A DNA stretch of 64,000 nt from JAGOBP01 sp046328575 (GTDB lineage Bacteria; Chloroflexota; Anaerolineae; Fen-1058). The stretch spans positions 4,913 through 68,912 of the forward strand of contig JAXLWI010000017.1 in the NCBI GenBank assembly GCA_046328575.1. Direction: 5' to 3'. Every line of letters starts with the position of its first letter. Within the stretch, counting starts at the first letter, position 1. Positions 46,414-56,107 of this stretch are shown here, one piece after another. Below the pieces are notes generated by a model. It had not been told where the DNA came from. It was given only the letters and a program-made list of their open reading frames with translations, and did no database searches. Position numbers and translations under genes: made by a program.

Positions 46414-47694
46414 TTACACCTTTGCTACGATGATGCCAAATCCGATCAGCCACACGACAAAGCCGGCAATCTGTTCCCGTCGATAGCGGCCGGTCACGGT
46501 CGAAGTCGATGATAGCGCTTCGCTAGCCGATGCCCAGAGCCATGCGCCCAGGCTGGAAACACCTAGTGCCAGCCAGCTGATTAGACTGATGTTAAGCGAC
46601 AACTTGGCGTTCGCCAAAGCGGCCATGCTTGAGATCAACACCGGACCGATTAACTGGCGGATGACTTCGCCACGCCCGCTCGCGCTCCGATCGGCCCCGG
46701 CGGCCTTCGCGCGCGCCAACGCCTCGCGGGCTTGCTGCCCCTGCGGCGACTTAGCGTCGGTCAATTCGACGGCGCGCTGCAAGTGTTGGCGAGCAGTAGC
46801 GAAATCGCGCCGATCAAAATACAAACCGCCCAATAGCAAACGCATTGACACATCCTTCGGCTGCAAATGGACGGCACGCTCGAAGAACGGCGTGATCGCG
46901 TTGGGCGGCGTACGGCGATCGGCGAGCGCCTGTCCGATCTCGATGAGGCGGGTGGGTTCAGCCTGAAACTGCTTGAAGACTTGTTCGCGCCAATTTTGTG
47001 CTTCCGTTGGGCGATTCTCGCGCTGATAAAGATCGAGCAGTTCGAGATACAGGTTCGGCTGATCGGGCGATAACGTGATGGCCTGTTGATAAGCCGCGAT
47101 CGCATCGTCGGGCCGATCGAGTTTCACGCGCACCCGCGCGATGTTCTGCCACACTTCGGCTTCGTGCGGCATCGCCGCCAGGGCTTGATCCACCGCCCAT
47201 TGCGCGGGCGACAACTTGCCGATGTCGGCGTATGCGACGGCGAGCGCGGCGTAGTAATGATCGCGCTGCCGGAAATCACCGAAGAAATGGCCGCAGTGCA
47301 TACACTGCGTTTTACTGATTTCGGTAAAGTCGCCGCAGTGCGGACACACGATGAGCACGGGTTGCTTGCACGCGGGGCAGGTGTCGCCGGATGCGGGCAA
47401 CGCGGCGTTGCAGTGTGGGCAGTGTTCCAACTCCGTTTGCTGCACGGGCGCGTGTTCATCCAACCAACGCAGGCCCTTTCGTGCGGCGCGGTTGTCGGGG
47501 TTGATTGCTAGCACGTTGTCGAGACACACGCGCTGATCGGCGGGTGATTCGACGACGCTGCTCAGCCACAACCACGCTTGTTCATCGTGGTCGTCCAGTT
47601 CGATGGCCAGTAGCAGCAACTTCCGCGCCTCGGCGTTGTTCTTGGCCCGGGCGGCGGAGATGGCGCGTTGAAGGAGCTCGGAATTGGCTGGCAT
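46414..47694 (-). CDS. TPR and zinc-ribbon protein with C-terminal membrane anchor
   Basis: 426 residues. An N-terminal TPR-like pair (1-75), four CxxC pairs (CPHC, CPAC, CPHC, CMHC, about residues 92-140) that make two zinc ribbons, more TPR units (about 150-330; Pro-rich AQNWREQVFKQFQAEP), and two C-terminal membrane helices (about 370-425). It is a likely membrane scaffold. It is cotranscribed with the rhomboid protease, so it may be an adaptor or a substrate (inference). Confidence 0.8.
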   Translation of the reverse strand: MPANSELLQRAISAARAKNNAEARKLLLLAIELDDHDEQAWLWLSSVVESPADQRVCLDNVLAINPDNRAARKGLRWLDEHAPVQQTELEHCPHCNAALPASGDTCPACKQPVLIVCPHCGDFTEISKTQCMHCGHFFGDFRQRDHYYAALAVAYADIGKLSPAQWAVDQALAAMPHEAEVWQNIARVRVKLDRPDDAIAAYQQAITLSPDQPNLYLELLDLYQRENRPTEAQNWREQVFKQFQAEPTRLIEIGQALADRRTPPNAITPFFERAVHLQPKDVSMRLLLGGLYFDRRDFATARQHLQRAVELTDAKSPQGQQAREALARAKAAGADRSASGRGEVIRQLIGPVLISSMAALANAKLSLNISLISWLALGVSSLGAWLWASASEALSSTSTVTGRYRREQIAGFVVWLIGFGIIVAKV

Positions 47695-47791
47695 ATGGGC
47701 GATATCAGCGTATGATGCGCTTCATTTTACCTCATTGGAAGGAAAAATGAATAATCGAGCCGCCTGTCTCAGTCGCCAAGTAAGGTAAACT

Positions 47792-47825
47792 AAAAACGCG
47801 CGAAAGTGATGGTTCACCTCGCGCG
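47792..47825 (-). terminator. Rho-independent terminator of mfd
   Basis: Stem CGCGCGA/TCGCGCG (47797-47825) with an inner GTGAACC-type pairing, followed on the minus strand by TTTTTAG, close to the mfd stop at 47848. Confidence 0.8.
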
Positions 47826-47847
47826 CTTCATTTTTACGTCGCGTGCA

Positions 47848-50800
47848 TCATGTCCCGAGCATTTCCAACACTTTCACCAGCGAGCCGCGCCATTCGTCCT
47901 TCAGCGGCACGTGGACTTCGCGGCGCTGCACGGACGCGAGGTTGCCCAGTCGCTGCTGCAAACCGATTCGATCGACATACTCCAATGCTTCGGATTTCAG
48001 CACGATGTTGCCACGTTCTCGATCGCGCCCGATGGTGGTAATGCGCGCCTGAGCGGCCAGCACCTTCAAATGCAGTTGGAACATCAGGTTTTCAACGGGC
48101 TTTGGTAACGGCCCAAACCGATCGGCCAGTTCCTGTGACAATGCGTCGATCTCCTGCAGCGACGAGATGTTGCCCATACGGCGATACAGTTGCAGGCGCA
48201 AGCCTTCGGCAGTGACGTAGGTATCGGGCAGATGGGCTTGCAGCGGCAGATCGATGTTGACGCCACCCAGCATCAGTGGCGGCGGCGTGGTGCCATCGCG
48301 CAGCGCCTTCATTTCTTCGACGGAGCGCTTCAGTAACTTGGTGTACAGATCGAACCCGACGGCGCTGATCTGGCCGCTTTGTCGCATGCCCAATAAATCG
48401 CCCGCGCCGCGAATTTCCAGATCGCGCATGGCGATGGAGTAGCCCATGCCCAGTTCGTTCGCCTCGCGGATCGCTTCCAACCTGCGCCGCGCATCGTCGG
48501 TCATGCCGGTGACTTTGTCGTATAGGAAGTAGGCGTAAGCGCGCGACGCGCCGCGACCCACTCGGCCGCGCAGTTGATACAATTGGGCCAGGCCAAACCG
48601 ATCGGAGCGGTCTACGATCAACGTGTTGGCGTTGGGAATATCGAGACCGCTTTCGATGATCGACGTGCACAACAGCACATCGATATCGCCCTTCACGAAA
48701 TCGACCATCACCTTTTCGAGTTCGTGTTCGTCCATCTGACCGTGGCCCACGCCCACGCGGGCTTCCGGCACGACGGATTTCAAGCGTTCATCGGCGGCTT
48801 CGATGTCCATGACGCGGTTGTGTACGAAGAACACCTGTCCACCGCGATCGAGTTCGCGCAAGATGGCCTGCCGCACTAAGTGATCGTCATATTCGCCGAC
48901 GTAGGTGGCCACCGGCAGGCGCTCTTCCGGCGGCGTGTCGATGGTACTGATGTCGCGCACACCGACGAGGCTCATATACAAAGTGCGCGGAATCGGCGTA
49001 GCCGTTAGTGTCAACACATCCACTTCGGTGCGCATTTTCTTCAACTGTTCTTTGTGCGTCACGCCGAAGCGCTGCTCTTCGTCGATGATCAACAGGCCGA
49101 GGTCTTTGAAGGCCACATCGCGGCCCAATAAACGGTGTGTGCCGATGATGATATCGACGGTGCCTTCGCGCAATCGATTGAGGATGTCGGTCTGCTCCTT
49201 CTCTGATCGAAAGCGCGATAACATCTCAACGCTGACGGGGAACGCCGCCAGCCGATTGCTAAACGTGCTGTAATGCTGCTGCGCCAAAATCGTGGTCGGT
49301 ACAAGTACAGCCACTTGCTTGCCGTCTTGCACGGCTTTGAACGCGGCGCGCAAAGCGACCTCGGTTTTGCCGTAGCCCACATCGCCACAGATCAACCGAT
49401 CCATCGGGCGCGACTTTTCCATGTCGCCCTTTACGTCGCGAATGGCGCGCAGTTGATCTTCAGTCTCGACGTACGGGAACGACGCTTCGAGTTCGTTTTG
49501 CCACGTCGTGTCTTTGGCATAGGCGTGACCGGGCGCGAGTTCGCGCGAAGCATAGAGTTCCAATAACTCACGTGCGACTTCGAGCGCGGCTTCTTTCGCC
49601 TTCGATCGAACCTGCGACCAATCCGCCGTGCCCAAGCGATGAATATCCGGCGCGTGATCGTCGGCCCCGATGTACTTGCTCAGCCGATCGGCCTGATGGA
49701 TCGGCACGTACAACTTGTCGCCGCCCGAATACGCGATCTGCAAGTACTCGTTCTCGATGCTTTCGATTGAGAGTTTGATCAGCCCTTGAAAGACGCCGAT
49801 GCCGTGATCGACGTGGACGACGTAATCACCGGGCTGTAGATCGGCGAAGAATTGTTCGGGCGTGATCGCTTTAGGCTTGCCGCGTCGGCGCGGTTGGGGA
49901 CGCGCCCAGCCGAAGATCTCCGCATCGGTGATGACATGCAGCGACCACAACCCAACTTCGCGGCGTTCGGCTTCATCACGCGGCGCGATGCCGCGCAGCG
50001 TCCAGCCTTCGTCCAACACGCCCTGCACGAAGATCAGCGCGCGCGGTTCGGGCGGTTCGATCACGTCGTGAACAGGTACGCGCATGTGATCGCGTTCGGC
50101 CCACAGTTCGGCCAGGCGGCTGGCTTGTCGGCTCACGATCAGCGTCGCATCGTTCATCGTTCGCATTTGCGCGATGTGCTCGATGAACGACTTGAGTTGT
50201 CCGCCAAAGCGCGGTCCCGGCGAGAACGGTAGCAGCTCGGTGGGTGACTGATCGGGCTGGAATTCTTCGCCCAGCGACATCACGCCGCGCCGAATGATCT
50301 TCTCGTGCCACTCGTCCCACGTCACATACGGCAGCGGAAAATTGGGCGGCAGGGCGTGGGCCTCTTCAGCGCCGCGTCGCAGATCGATGGCCTGTTCTTC
50401 AAGTTCGCTCCACGTGTCGGCGAATTCGTCGGCATCATCTAGGACGATCAATGCATCACGCGGAATGTAATCCAATAGCGACGTTGCGTCGCCATGCAAC
50501 AACGGCAGATAGAACTCAATGCCTCGATAGGTCGATCCAACGATCAAGGCTTTGCGATCTTTTTCGAACTGTTCTTCGAGATCGTCGGCCAGTTGTGAAG
50601 TATCCCAGTCTTTGATTTTTTCGGCGGCGACCGGCCCGTTCCTGGCGAGACATTCCGTCGCGGGCGTGGTCGTTACTTGATCGAGGACATTCAGCGACCG
50701 CTGCGTGCCGGGATCGAACGTGCGGAGCGAATCGATCTCATCGCCGAAAAATTCTAGTCGCACCGGTCGTGGCAGCGCGGGCGGAAAGACATCGACGATA

Positions 50801-51402
50801 CCGCCGCGTCGGCTGAATTCGCCCGGTGCGAGTACGGTCGTGGTGCTTTCGTAGCCGCAGCCCACCCAGGCTTCCAGCAATTGATCGATATCGATCGACT
50901 GGCCACGTTTCAGCGTGCGCGTGCCGAGTTTGAAAGCGCGCGGCGGCAGCGTGCGGAACATCAACGCGCGGGCCGATGTAACGATCACGGGTGACGGCTG
51001 GCGAACGACGGAAGAAGCACTGTCTTCCGTCAATCGTCGGTCGTCTTTCGTCAGCGTGGCCAGGACTTGCAAGCGTTCAGTGGCAACTTCGCGCGGCCAG
51101 GGAGCGCGTTCGTAAAACAACGCACTTGGCTCGGGGAACCGCAACAGCCGATCGGAGGTAAGACCAAACGCGCGCAAGGCTTCGTACAGGGCCTGCGCTC
51201 GATCGGGTTTGGCAGCCACGATCACGATCGGACGGTTGATTGATTGCGCGGCAGCGGCGAGTAAGGCCGGTCGCGCCGCCCGCAACAGCGGCAGTCGCCA
51301 CTCGCCATCGTGCGGACTGGCGAGGTCGCGGGTTACCGCCGCAAATTGAACGTGATCGATCAGCCGCGGTAAGACACCGGAGAGATTGATGGAATCAGTC
51401 AC
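47848..51402 (-). CDS. mfd: Transcription-repair coupling factor Mfd
   Basis: 1184 residues, full length. UvrB-like damage module at the N-terminus, a CarD-like RNA polymerase-interaction domain with VHVDHGIGVFQGL near residue 540, then a superfamily 2 translocase: Walker A CGDVGYGKTEVALRA, DEEQRFG, TATPIPRTL and a QLRGRVGRGASRAYAYF motif VI, ending in the TRCF domain. It removes stalled RNA polymerase and recruits UvrA. Start is a GTG with a weak ribosome site. It follows an uncharacterised gene by 61 bases. Confidence 0.96.
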   Translation of the reverse strand: MTDSINLSGVLPRLIDHVQFAAVTRDLASPHDGEWRLPLLRAARPALLAAAAQSINRPIVIVAAKPDRAQALYEALRAFGLTSDRLLRFPEPSALFYERAPWPREVATERLQVLATLTKDDRRLTEDSASSVVRQPSPVIVTSARALMFRTLPPRAFKLGTRTLKRGQSIDIDQLLEAWVGCGYESTTTVLAPGEFSRRGGIVDVFPPALPRPVRLEFFGDEIDSLRTFDPGTQRSLNVLDQVTTTPATECLARNGPVAAEKIKDWDTSQLADDLEEQFEKDRKALIVGSTYRGIEFYLPLLHGDATSLLDYIPRDALIVLDDADEFADTWSELEEQAIDLRRGAEEAHALPPNFPLPYVTWDEWHEKIIRRGVMSLGEEFQPDQSPTELLPFSPGPRFGGQLKSFIEHIAQMRTMNDATLIVSRQASRLAELWAERDHMRVPVHDVIEPPEPRALIFVQGVLDEGWTLRGIAPRDEAERREVGLWSLHVITDAEIFGWARPQPRRRGKPKAITPEQFFADLQPGDYVVHVDHGIGVFQGLIKLSIESIENEYLQIAYSGGDKLYVPIHQADRLSKYIGADDHAPDIHRLGTADWSQVRSKAKEAALEVARELLELYASRELAPGHAYAKDTTWQNELEASFPYVETEDQLRAIRDVKGDMEKSRPMDRLICGDVGYGKTEVALRAAFKAVQDGKQVAVLVPTTILAQQHYSTFSNRLAAFPVSVEMLSRFRSEKEQTDILNRLREGTVDIIIGTHRLLGRDVAFKDLGLLIIDEEQRFGVTHKEQLKKMRTEVDVLTLTATPIPRTLYMSLVGVRDISTIDTPPEERLPVATYVGEYDDHLVRQAILRELDRGGQVFFVHNRVMDIEAADERLKSVVPEARVGVGHGQMDEHELEKVMVDFVKGDIDVLLCTSIIESGLDIPNANTLIVDRSDRFGLAQLYQLRGRVGRGASRAYAYFLYDKVTGMTDDARRRLEAIREANELGMGYSIAMRDLEIRGAGDLLGMRQSGQISAVGFDLYTKLLKRSVEEMKALRDGTTPPPLMLGGVNIDLPLQAHLPDTYVTAEGLRLQLYRRMGNISSLQEIDALSQELADRFGPLPKPVENLMFQLHLKVLAAQARITTIGRDRERGNIVLKSEALEYVDRIGLQQRLGNLASVQRREVHVPLKDEWRGSLVKVLEMLGT

Positions 51403-51463
51403 AACTCACTGTGTAACAAGGAAGAGTAACGAGCAACTAACTCATTACTCGGTACTTATTAGA

Positions 51464-52075
51464 TCAGCGCAATTCATCGGTTTCGATAATCTCGTCTGCG
51501 ACGAGATTCGGCGTGATCAGCACGTCCTGCTTGCTGAGCTTTTGCACGGCCGTGAGGATGCGGGCGACGGTGGGCTTGGGCTCGCCGACATTGGCCTGCG
51601 CGGTGCGTACAAACCGATCGACGGTGAGTTCAGGCGGTTTCAGGCCGGAATCTTTAGCCTTAGCCCAATTGCGCTCCAGGATTTCCAGAATCTGGCCCTG
51701 TGTGCCGCCGACTTTACGTGGCGCCGTCGGCTTGCGTGTGCGCGAAACAGTGGGCACGGCGTCATCATCATCGTCGTCTTCGGCGGCCTCATCGCTCGCG
51801 GCTTGATCCTGCGCGGTTTCTTCTTCCAACGCCGCTTCAAAGTCCTCTTCGTCGTCGCGGCGAACCGTGCGACTGACGCGAGCGGTGCTGGCTTTTTGCA
51901 GGCGCTTCACGATCTCATCGGTGGTCAGGCGCGTCGGCGCAATCTTTTTGATCGCGCCCAGAATTTCGCCCATCGGCACATCGCGGCCAAGACGCTGGCG
52001 GATGCGGGCGACAATCGACTCGGCCATCGGCACGCTGCACCGGAAGGCTTTGGCGAATTGTTCGAATTCATTCAT
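51464..52075 (-). CDS. Uncharacterised acidic-linker protein between pth and mfd
   Basis: 203 residues, family not recognised. Two helical parts, residues 1-60 (MNEFEQFAKAFRCSVPMAES) and 120-203 (QGQILEILERNWAKAKDS), are joined by a disordered linker with a run of Asp/Glu (DDDDDD near 100). It is soluble, small and translated from an ATGA overlap with pth (4 bases), so it is coupled to it, and mfd follows. Both neighbours act in translation or repair. Possible DNA- or RNA-associated regulator (inference). Confidence 0.78.
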   Translation of the reverse strand: MNEFEQFAKAFRCSVPMAESIVARIRQRLGRDVPMGEILGAIKKIAPTRLTTDEIVKRLQKASTARVSRTVRRDDEEDFEAALEEETAQDQAASDEAAEDDDDDDAVPTVSRTRKPTAPRKVGGTQGQILEILERNWAKAKDSGLKPPELTVDRFVRTAQANVGEPKPTVARILTAVQKLSKQDVLITPNLVADEIIETDELR

Positions 52076-52713
52076 AGTGACTTGACTCCTCCCGTCTGGG
52101 TGGCATTGTATTTGTTCATCGCTGTAATAATTCCTTCGGCGACAAAAGTCTCGACGGCTTCTACGGCCCGAGCGGAGATCGTCGGCAATTCGAGTCCTTC
52201 GTCGCGATTAAAATCTTGCAAGACAAACGCGGCCGGATCCATACGGCCCGGCGGCCGCCCGATACCGAAACGCAGCCGCGCAAACTGATTAGTGCCCAAC
52301 TGGCCGATAATGGATCGCATACCGTTGTGGCCGCCAGCACCGCCATCGGCTCGTAACCGGATCGTGCCGAACGGCAGATCGAGTTCGTCGTAGACGACCA
52401 ATAAACGTTCGATCGGCACTTTGTAAAAATTGAGCAACGCGCTTACCGCTCGACCGCTGTCATTCATGTACGTCTGCGGCTTGGCGATGATTACTCGCCG
52501 GTCGCCGAGACGACCCAGCGCGACGATAGCGCGGTGCTGCATCTTGTTGAACGTCAGACCGCGGGCTGTTGCCAGCCGATCGGCGATCTGAAACCCGATG
52601 TTGTGACGATTGCCCTGGTATTCGCGGCCCGGGTTACCGAGGCCGACGATCACCGTTGCCTCGCCCGTTTCAACCGGCGCCGGGCGGTGGCGTAGTCGAT
52701 CCAGAATCTGCAT
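52072..52713 (-). CDS. pth: Peptidyl-tRNA hydrolase
   Basis: 213 residues. It frees stalled peptidyl-tRNA. IVGLGNPGREYQGNRHNIGF carries the conserved Asn and the catalytic His, KPQTYMNDSG, VYDELDLPFG with the Asp, and GGAGGHNGMRSI the conserved Asn near the end. The true start is uncertain: ATG 52713 overlaps the upstream gene by 44 bases and has no clear ribosome site, while a GTG at 52653 begins a 193-residue form, the usual length. It overlaps the next gene by ATGA. Confidence 0.95.
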   Translation of the reverse strand: MQILDRLRHRPAPVETGEATVIVGLGNPGREYQGNRHNIGFQIADRLATARGLTFNKMQHRAIVALGRLGDRRVIIAKPQTYMNDSGRAVSALLNFYKVPIERLLVVYDELDLPFGTIRLRADGGAGGHNGMRSIIGQLGTNQFARLRFGIGRPPGRMDPAAFVLQDFNRDEGLELPTISARAVEAVETFVAEGIITAMNKYNATQTGGVKSL

Positions 52714-53500
52714 GATGTTTCGATTTCTTGCGCTGAGCGCGTTGGACGCGCAGAACTTGTTTGTAAGTAGCCCGGCTCAATTGCACCGCGCCGAGCGCTC
52801 CAAAAACAAAGGCGGCGACTAGCGCGCCATTCAAACAGGCTGAACCAAACAGTTTCACATCAAACAATGAACTCGACGTGTTTGATCGCGTGTTCGATTG
52901 ATTGGCGGCGGGCGCAGCGGTTGCATTCGCCGCAGCGGCCGGCACACTTGTCGGCGGCTGTTCAACCATGACCGTTGTGATCAAAGTCGGTTGGGCGTCG
53001 CCACCAGCTGGCGGATTCACCGCATTCAGAGTTGATTCAGGCGGAAACGTTGCCTCCGGTTCAGCTGGCGTCGGTGAGGCCTGCGCTTGCTGATTGGCCA
53101 CGCGCAAACCGCGAATGAATGCTTCTTGATAGTTGCTGTCTTTGCGCACGACGCGCAAGCGCAGCATGTAACCGCCATCGGCCACGCGGGTGGTATCCCA
53201 CAGGCCGAGCACATCGTTGGTAACCGGCTGTGAATTGCTGCTGAATGGTTGCCATGCATCGTTGGGATTCGGATCAGGGCCGTAGGCAATCTCATAGCGA
53301 TCGAATTCAGGATGATTGGCCGAGCCGGTGATGCGCACGATGCCCGATAGTTGTTGTCCATCGACGGGCGAGGTGATGCTGGCAATAGGTTCTTGTGCTA
53401 AGGGAGCAGCCGTTGCCGGACCAGTCAGCAACGCGAGGCTTAGAATGATCAGCAGCAGGTAAGCGCTGCGTTGAATCATGGACTGTTGAAGTGACTTCAT
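52670..53500 (-). CDS. Secreted Ig-like protein with membrane anchor
   Basis: 276 residues. Signal peptide (about 1-31, ending near TAAPLA), then a beta-sandwich domain (about 35-125; ITSPVDGQQLSGIVRITGSANHPEFDRYEIAYG) like bacterial Ig-like modules, a Thr/Pro/Ala-rich linker (about 130-215), a membrane helix (about 222-245) and a short basic cytosolic tail. It is likely an extracellular binding or stalk protein. It overlaps pth by 44 bases if pth starts at 52713. Confidence 0.75.
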   Translation of the reverse strand: MKSLQQSMIQRSAYLLLIILSLALLTGPATAAPLAQEPIASITSPVDGQQLSGIVRITGSANHPEFDRYEIAYGPDPNPNDAWQPFSSNSQPVTNDVLGLWDTTRVADGGYMLRLRVVRKDSNYQEAFIRGLRVANQQAQASPTPAEPEATFPPESTLNAVNPPAGGDAQPTLITTVMVEQPPTSVPAAAANATAAPAANQSNTRSNTSSSLFDVKLFGSACLNGALVAAFVFGALGAVQLSRATYKQVLRVQRAQRKKSKHHADSGSTTPPPGAG

Positions 53501-53626
53501 TTGCTAGTTAGACCCCAATCGACAAACGTGAAGTGTAACACAGTCTATGACCTTCGACAAGCATCTGTTTATGTACCCGATTACTACTGAGATGCGATCG
53601 GTTAACCAAACTTAATCAAACAGCGA

Positions 53627-53655
53627 TTGACTTTTAACAGGTTTGCTTCTAAACT
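53627..53655 (+). promoter_or_regulatory. Promoter of the MFS transporter gene
   Basis: TTGACT (53627-53632), 17-base spacer, TAAACT (53650-53655). The ATG at 53688 follows, with GAGGAG as ribosome site. Confidence 0.7.
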
Positions 53656-53687
53656 CTTTAGACTTTATTCCCCGTGAGGAGAAGCAC

Positions 53688-55108
53688 ATGGCAGAGGCGG
53701 CACTCATCAACGATCGGCGCGAGATTCGCAACTGGATGATGTACGATTGGGCGAACTCGGCCTTCTCGACTACCGTTGCAGGAGTATTCCTCGGCCCTTA
53801 TCTCACTGGCTTGGTTAAGTCGCAAGTCGGCGAGAACGGTGTGTTTTATCTGTTAGGGTTGCCAATCGGCGAGAAGTCATTCTTTGCTTACTGTGTCGGT
53901 ATTTCGGTGTTTCTGCAGGTCTTCATTCTGCCGCTGCTCGGTGCGATTGCCGACTACTCCCACCTGAAGAAGCGCATGATGCTGACGTTTGCCGTGATTG
54001 GCGCTGCAGCGACGATCGGGCTGTTTACGATCAGCGGCACGCTGTACGTGTTGGGTGGTCTACTGTTCATCATCGCCAACCTGGCCTTTGGCGCATCGAT
54101 TGTGTTTTACAACTCATTCCTACCGCAGATCGCTAGCGAAGATCAACGCGATCGGGTCTCGTCGCAAGGGTGGGCATGGGGATATGCGGGCGGCGGTCTG
54201 TTGCTGGCAATCAATCTGGTCTTCTACATGTTTCGCGAGCAACTGGGGGTTTCAACCGAACTGGCTGTGCGTCTTAATTTGTCGTCGGCGGGTTTGTGGT
54301 GGCTGGTGTTTGGCTACTTCGCTATCACCGGGTTGCGCGAGCGTGGCGCACAACGCACGTTGCCACAGGGCGATAGTTGCGTGTCGATTGGCTTCAAGCA
54401 ATTGCGTCAGACTTTGGGCGAGATCAGGCACTATCCACACACACTGCGCTATTTGATCGCCTATCTGCTTTATAACGATGGCGTGCAGACTGTCATCGCG
54501 ATGTCATCGGTGTTTGGCACGCAGGAATTGGGCATGAGTGAAGGCGACATGGCGATGCTGTTCCTGATGGTGCAGATCGTGGCGTTCTTTGGGGCGATGG
54601 GTTTTGGCAAATTGGCACAACGTCTTAACGCGAAACGCACGATTGTGGTGACCTTGTTGATCTGGTGTCTCGATCACATTGTGGGCAGTGATCAGTTTGC
54701 GGTCGTCGGGCGAGTTCTGGTTGCTGGTGCGGTCGTCGGCCTGGTGCTGGGCGGCAGTCAGGCGCTGAGCCGTTCGCTGTTCTCGCAGATGATCCCGCGC
54801 GAACGCGAGGCCGAGTTCTTTGTTTCTATGAGATCAGTGAACGTGGAACGTCGTGGATCGGGCCGATTCTGTTCGGCTTGGTCGCGCAGGCGACGGGCAC
54901 GTATCGCTTATCAGTCTTCTCGCTGATTGTGTTGTTTGCCAGCGGCCTCTACATCCTGTTGCGAGTGGATGTACCGCGTGCTATCCGCGAGGCAGGGCAG
55001 ATCGTACCGGCCTCGTTGAGACTGAAGCGACGCCAGCGTGAATCCGTTGGTTCGTCCCTGCGATTGGTGTCTGCACTCACGTTCTTGACTTTCGCATTTA
55101 AAACGTGA
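53688..55108 (+). CDS. MFS transporter, UMF1/Atg22-like (frameshifted)
   Basis: About 470 residues if the break is repaired. WMMYDWANSAFSTTVAGVFLGPYL is a UMF1-type start; further membrane segments carry EDQRDRVSSQGWAWGYAGGG and QALSRSLFSQMIPREREAEFF. After EAEFF the frame shifts: one G missing near 54822 would restore GFYEISERGTSWIGPILFGL and the final helices to 55108. In the sequence as given, translation runs on to a stop at 54926. The protein would export or take up small solutes; substrate unknown. Confidence 0.85.
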
Positions 55109-55116
55109 TTGAATAG

Positions 55117-55145
55117 AACCGCCGCCTCACCTAGGGGCGGCGGTT
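55117..55145 (+). terminator. Stem-loop after the MFS gene
   Basis: AACCGCCGCC/GGCGGCGGTT stem with 9-base loop, followed by TGTGTG. It lies 9 bases past the MFS stop and before the ABC ATPase gene. Confidence 0.65.
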
Positions 55146-55178
55146 TGTGTGTGGTATCATCGCCGCACGGAGATAGAC

Positions 55179-56107
55179 ATGAGTGTCGCTTACACCATTG
55201 AAACTGCACATTTGCGCAAAGAATACAACCGCAAAGTCGCTGTGGCTGATCTGAATTTGCAGGTCGGGCAGGGCGAAGTCTTTGGCTTCCTCGGGCCGAA
55301 CGGCGCGGGCAAAACTACGTCGATCAAGATGTTGCTGAGCCTTGTCGCGCCGACGAAAGGCGAAGCGCAGTTACTAGGCAAACCGATCGGTGATCCCGCG
55401 TCCCGATCGCGCGTTGGTTTTTTGCCGGAGCACTTTCGCTTCCACGATTGGCTGACCGGCGAGGAGTTTCTGCACTTGCACGGCCAGCTGTATGGCATGA
55501 ACGACACTGATCGACAGCAGCGTGTGCCGATGCTGCTAAAGCGCGTGGGTTTAGACGAGCATGCCAACAAACGATTGCGCGGCTACTCGAAGGGGATGTT
55601 GCAACGCGTGGGCCTGGCGATGGCGTTGCTGAATCGACCGGCAATTGTGTTTCTCGACGAACCGACCTCGGGCCTCGATCCGGTAGGCCGCATTCTGGTG
55701 CGCGACATCATCCGCGAGGTGCGCGACGAAGGCACGACGGTATTCTTAAACTCGCACTTGTTATCTGAGGTGGAAGTGACCTGCGATCGCGTGGTGTTCA
55801 TCAAGCATGGTACGGTGATCAAAACGGTCGATCTGAAAACGATTGGGCAGGGGGAATTGCCAGTCGAGATTCGCACTGGCCGTTGCCAGCCGATCGGGCG
55901 GAGTTGCTAAACGGGCTCAATCGGTTTGGGCACGACGCGCATATTGATGGTGATCGACTGCACGTCACGATTACTGATCAAAAAACATTGCTCGATCTAG
56001 CCCGCTGGTTGATCGGGCAGGGGCTTGATATGTACGCGTTTGCGCCTCAGCACGTGTCGCTGGAAGACATGTTCCTGCAAATTGTCGGCACGGATGGAGG
56101 GCTGTGA
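55179..56107 (+). CDS. ABC transporter ATPase, ABC-2 type (frameshifted near the 3' end)
   Basis: Walker A FLGPNGAGKTTSIKML, the signature GYSKGMLQRVGLAMALL, Walker B AIVFLDEPTSGLDPVGR and the switch His LNSHLLSEVE. About 309 residues with the break repaired. A missing C in GGC-C-G near 55885 ends the open frame at 55910; the other frame continues LPADRAELLNGLNRFGHDAH... to 56107 as the C-terminal cap. ATG 55179 has GGAGATAGAC upstream. The permease ATG overlaps its TGA by one base. Confidence 0.88.
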
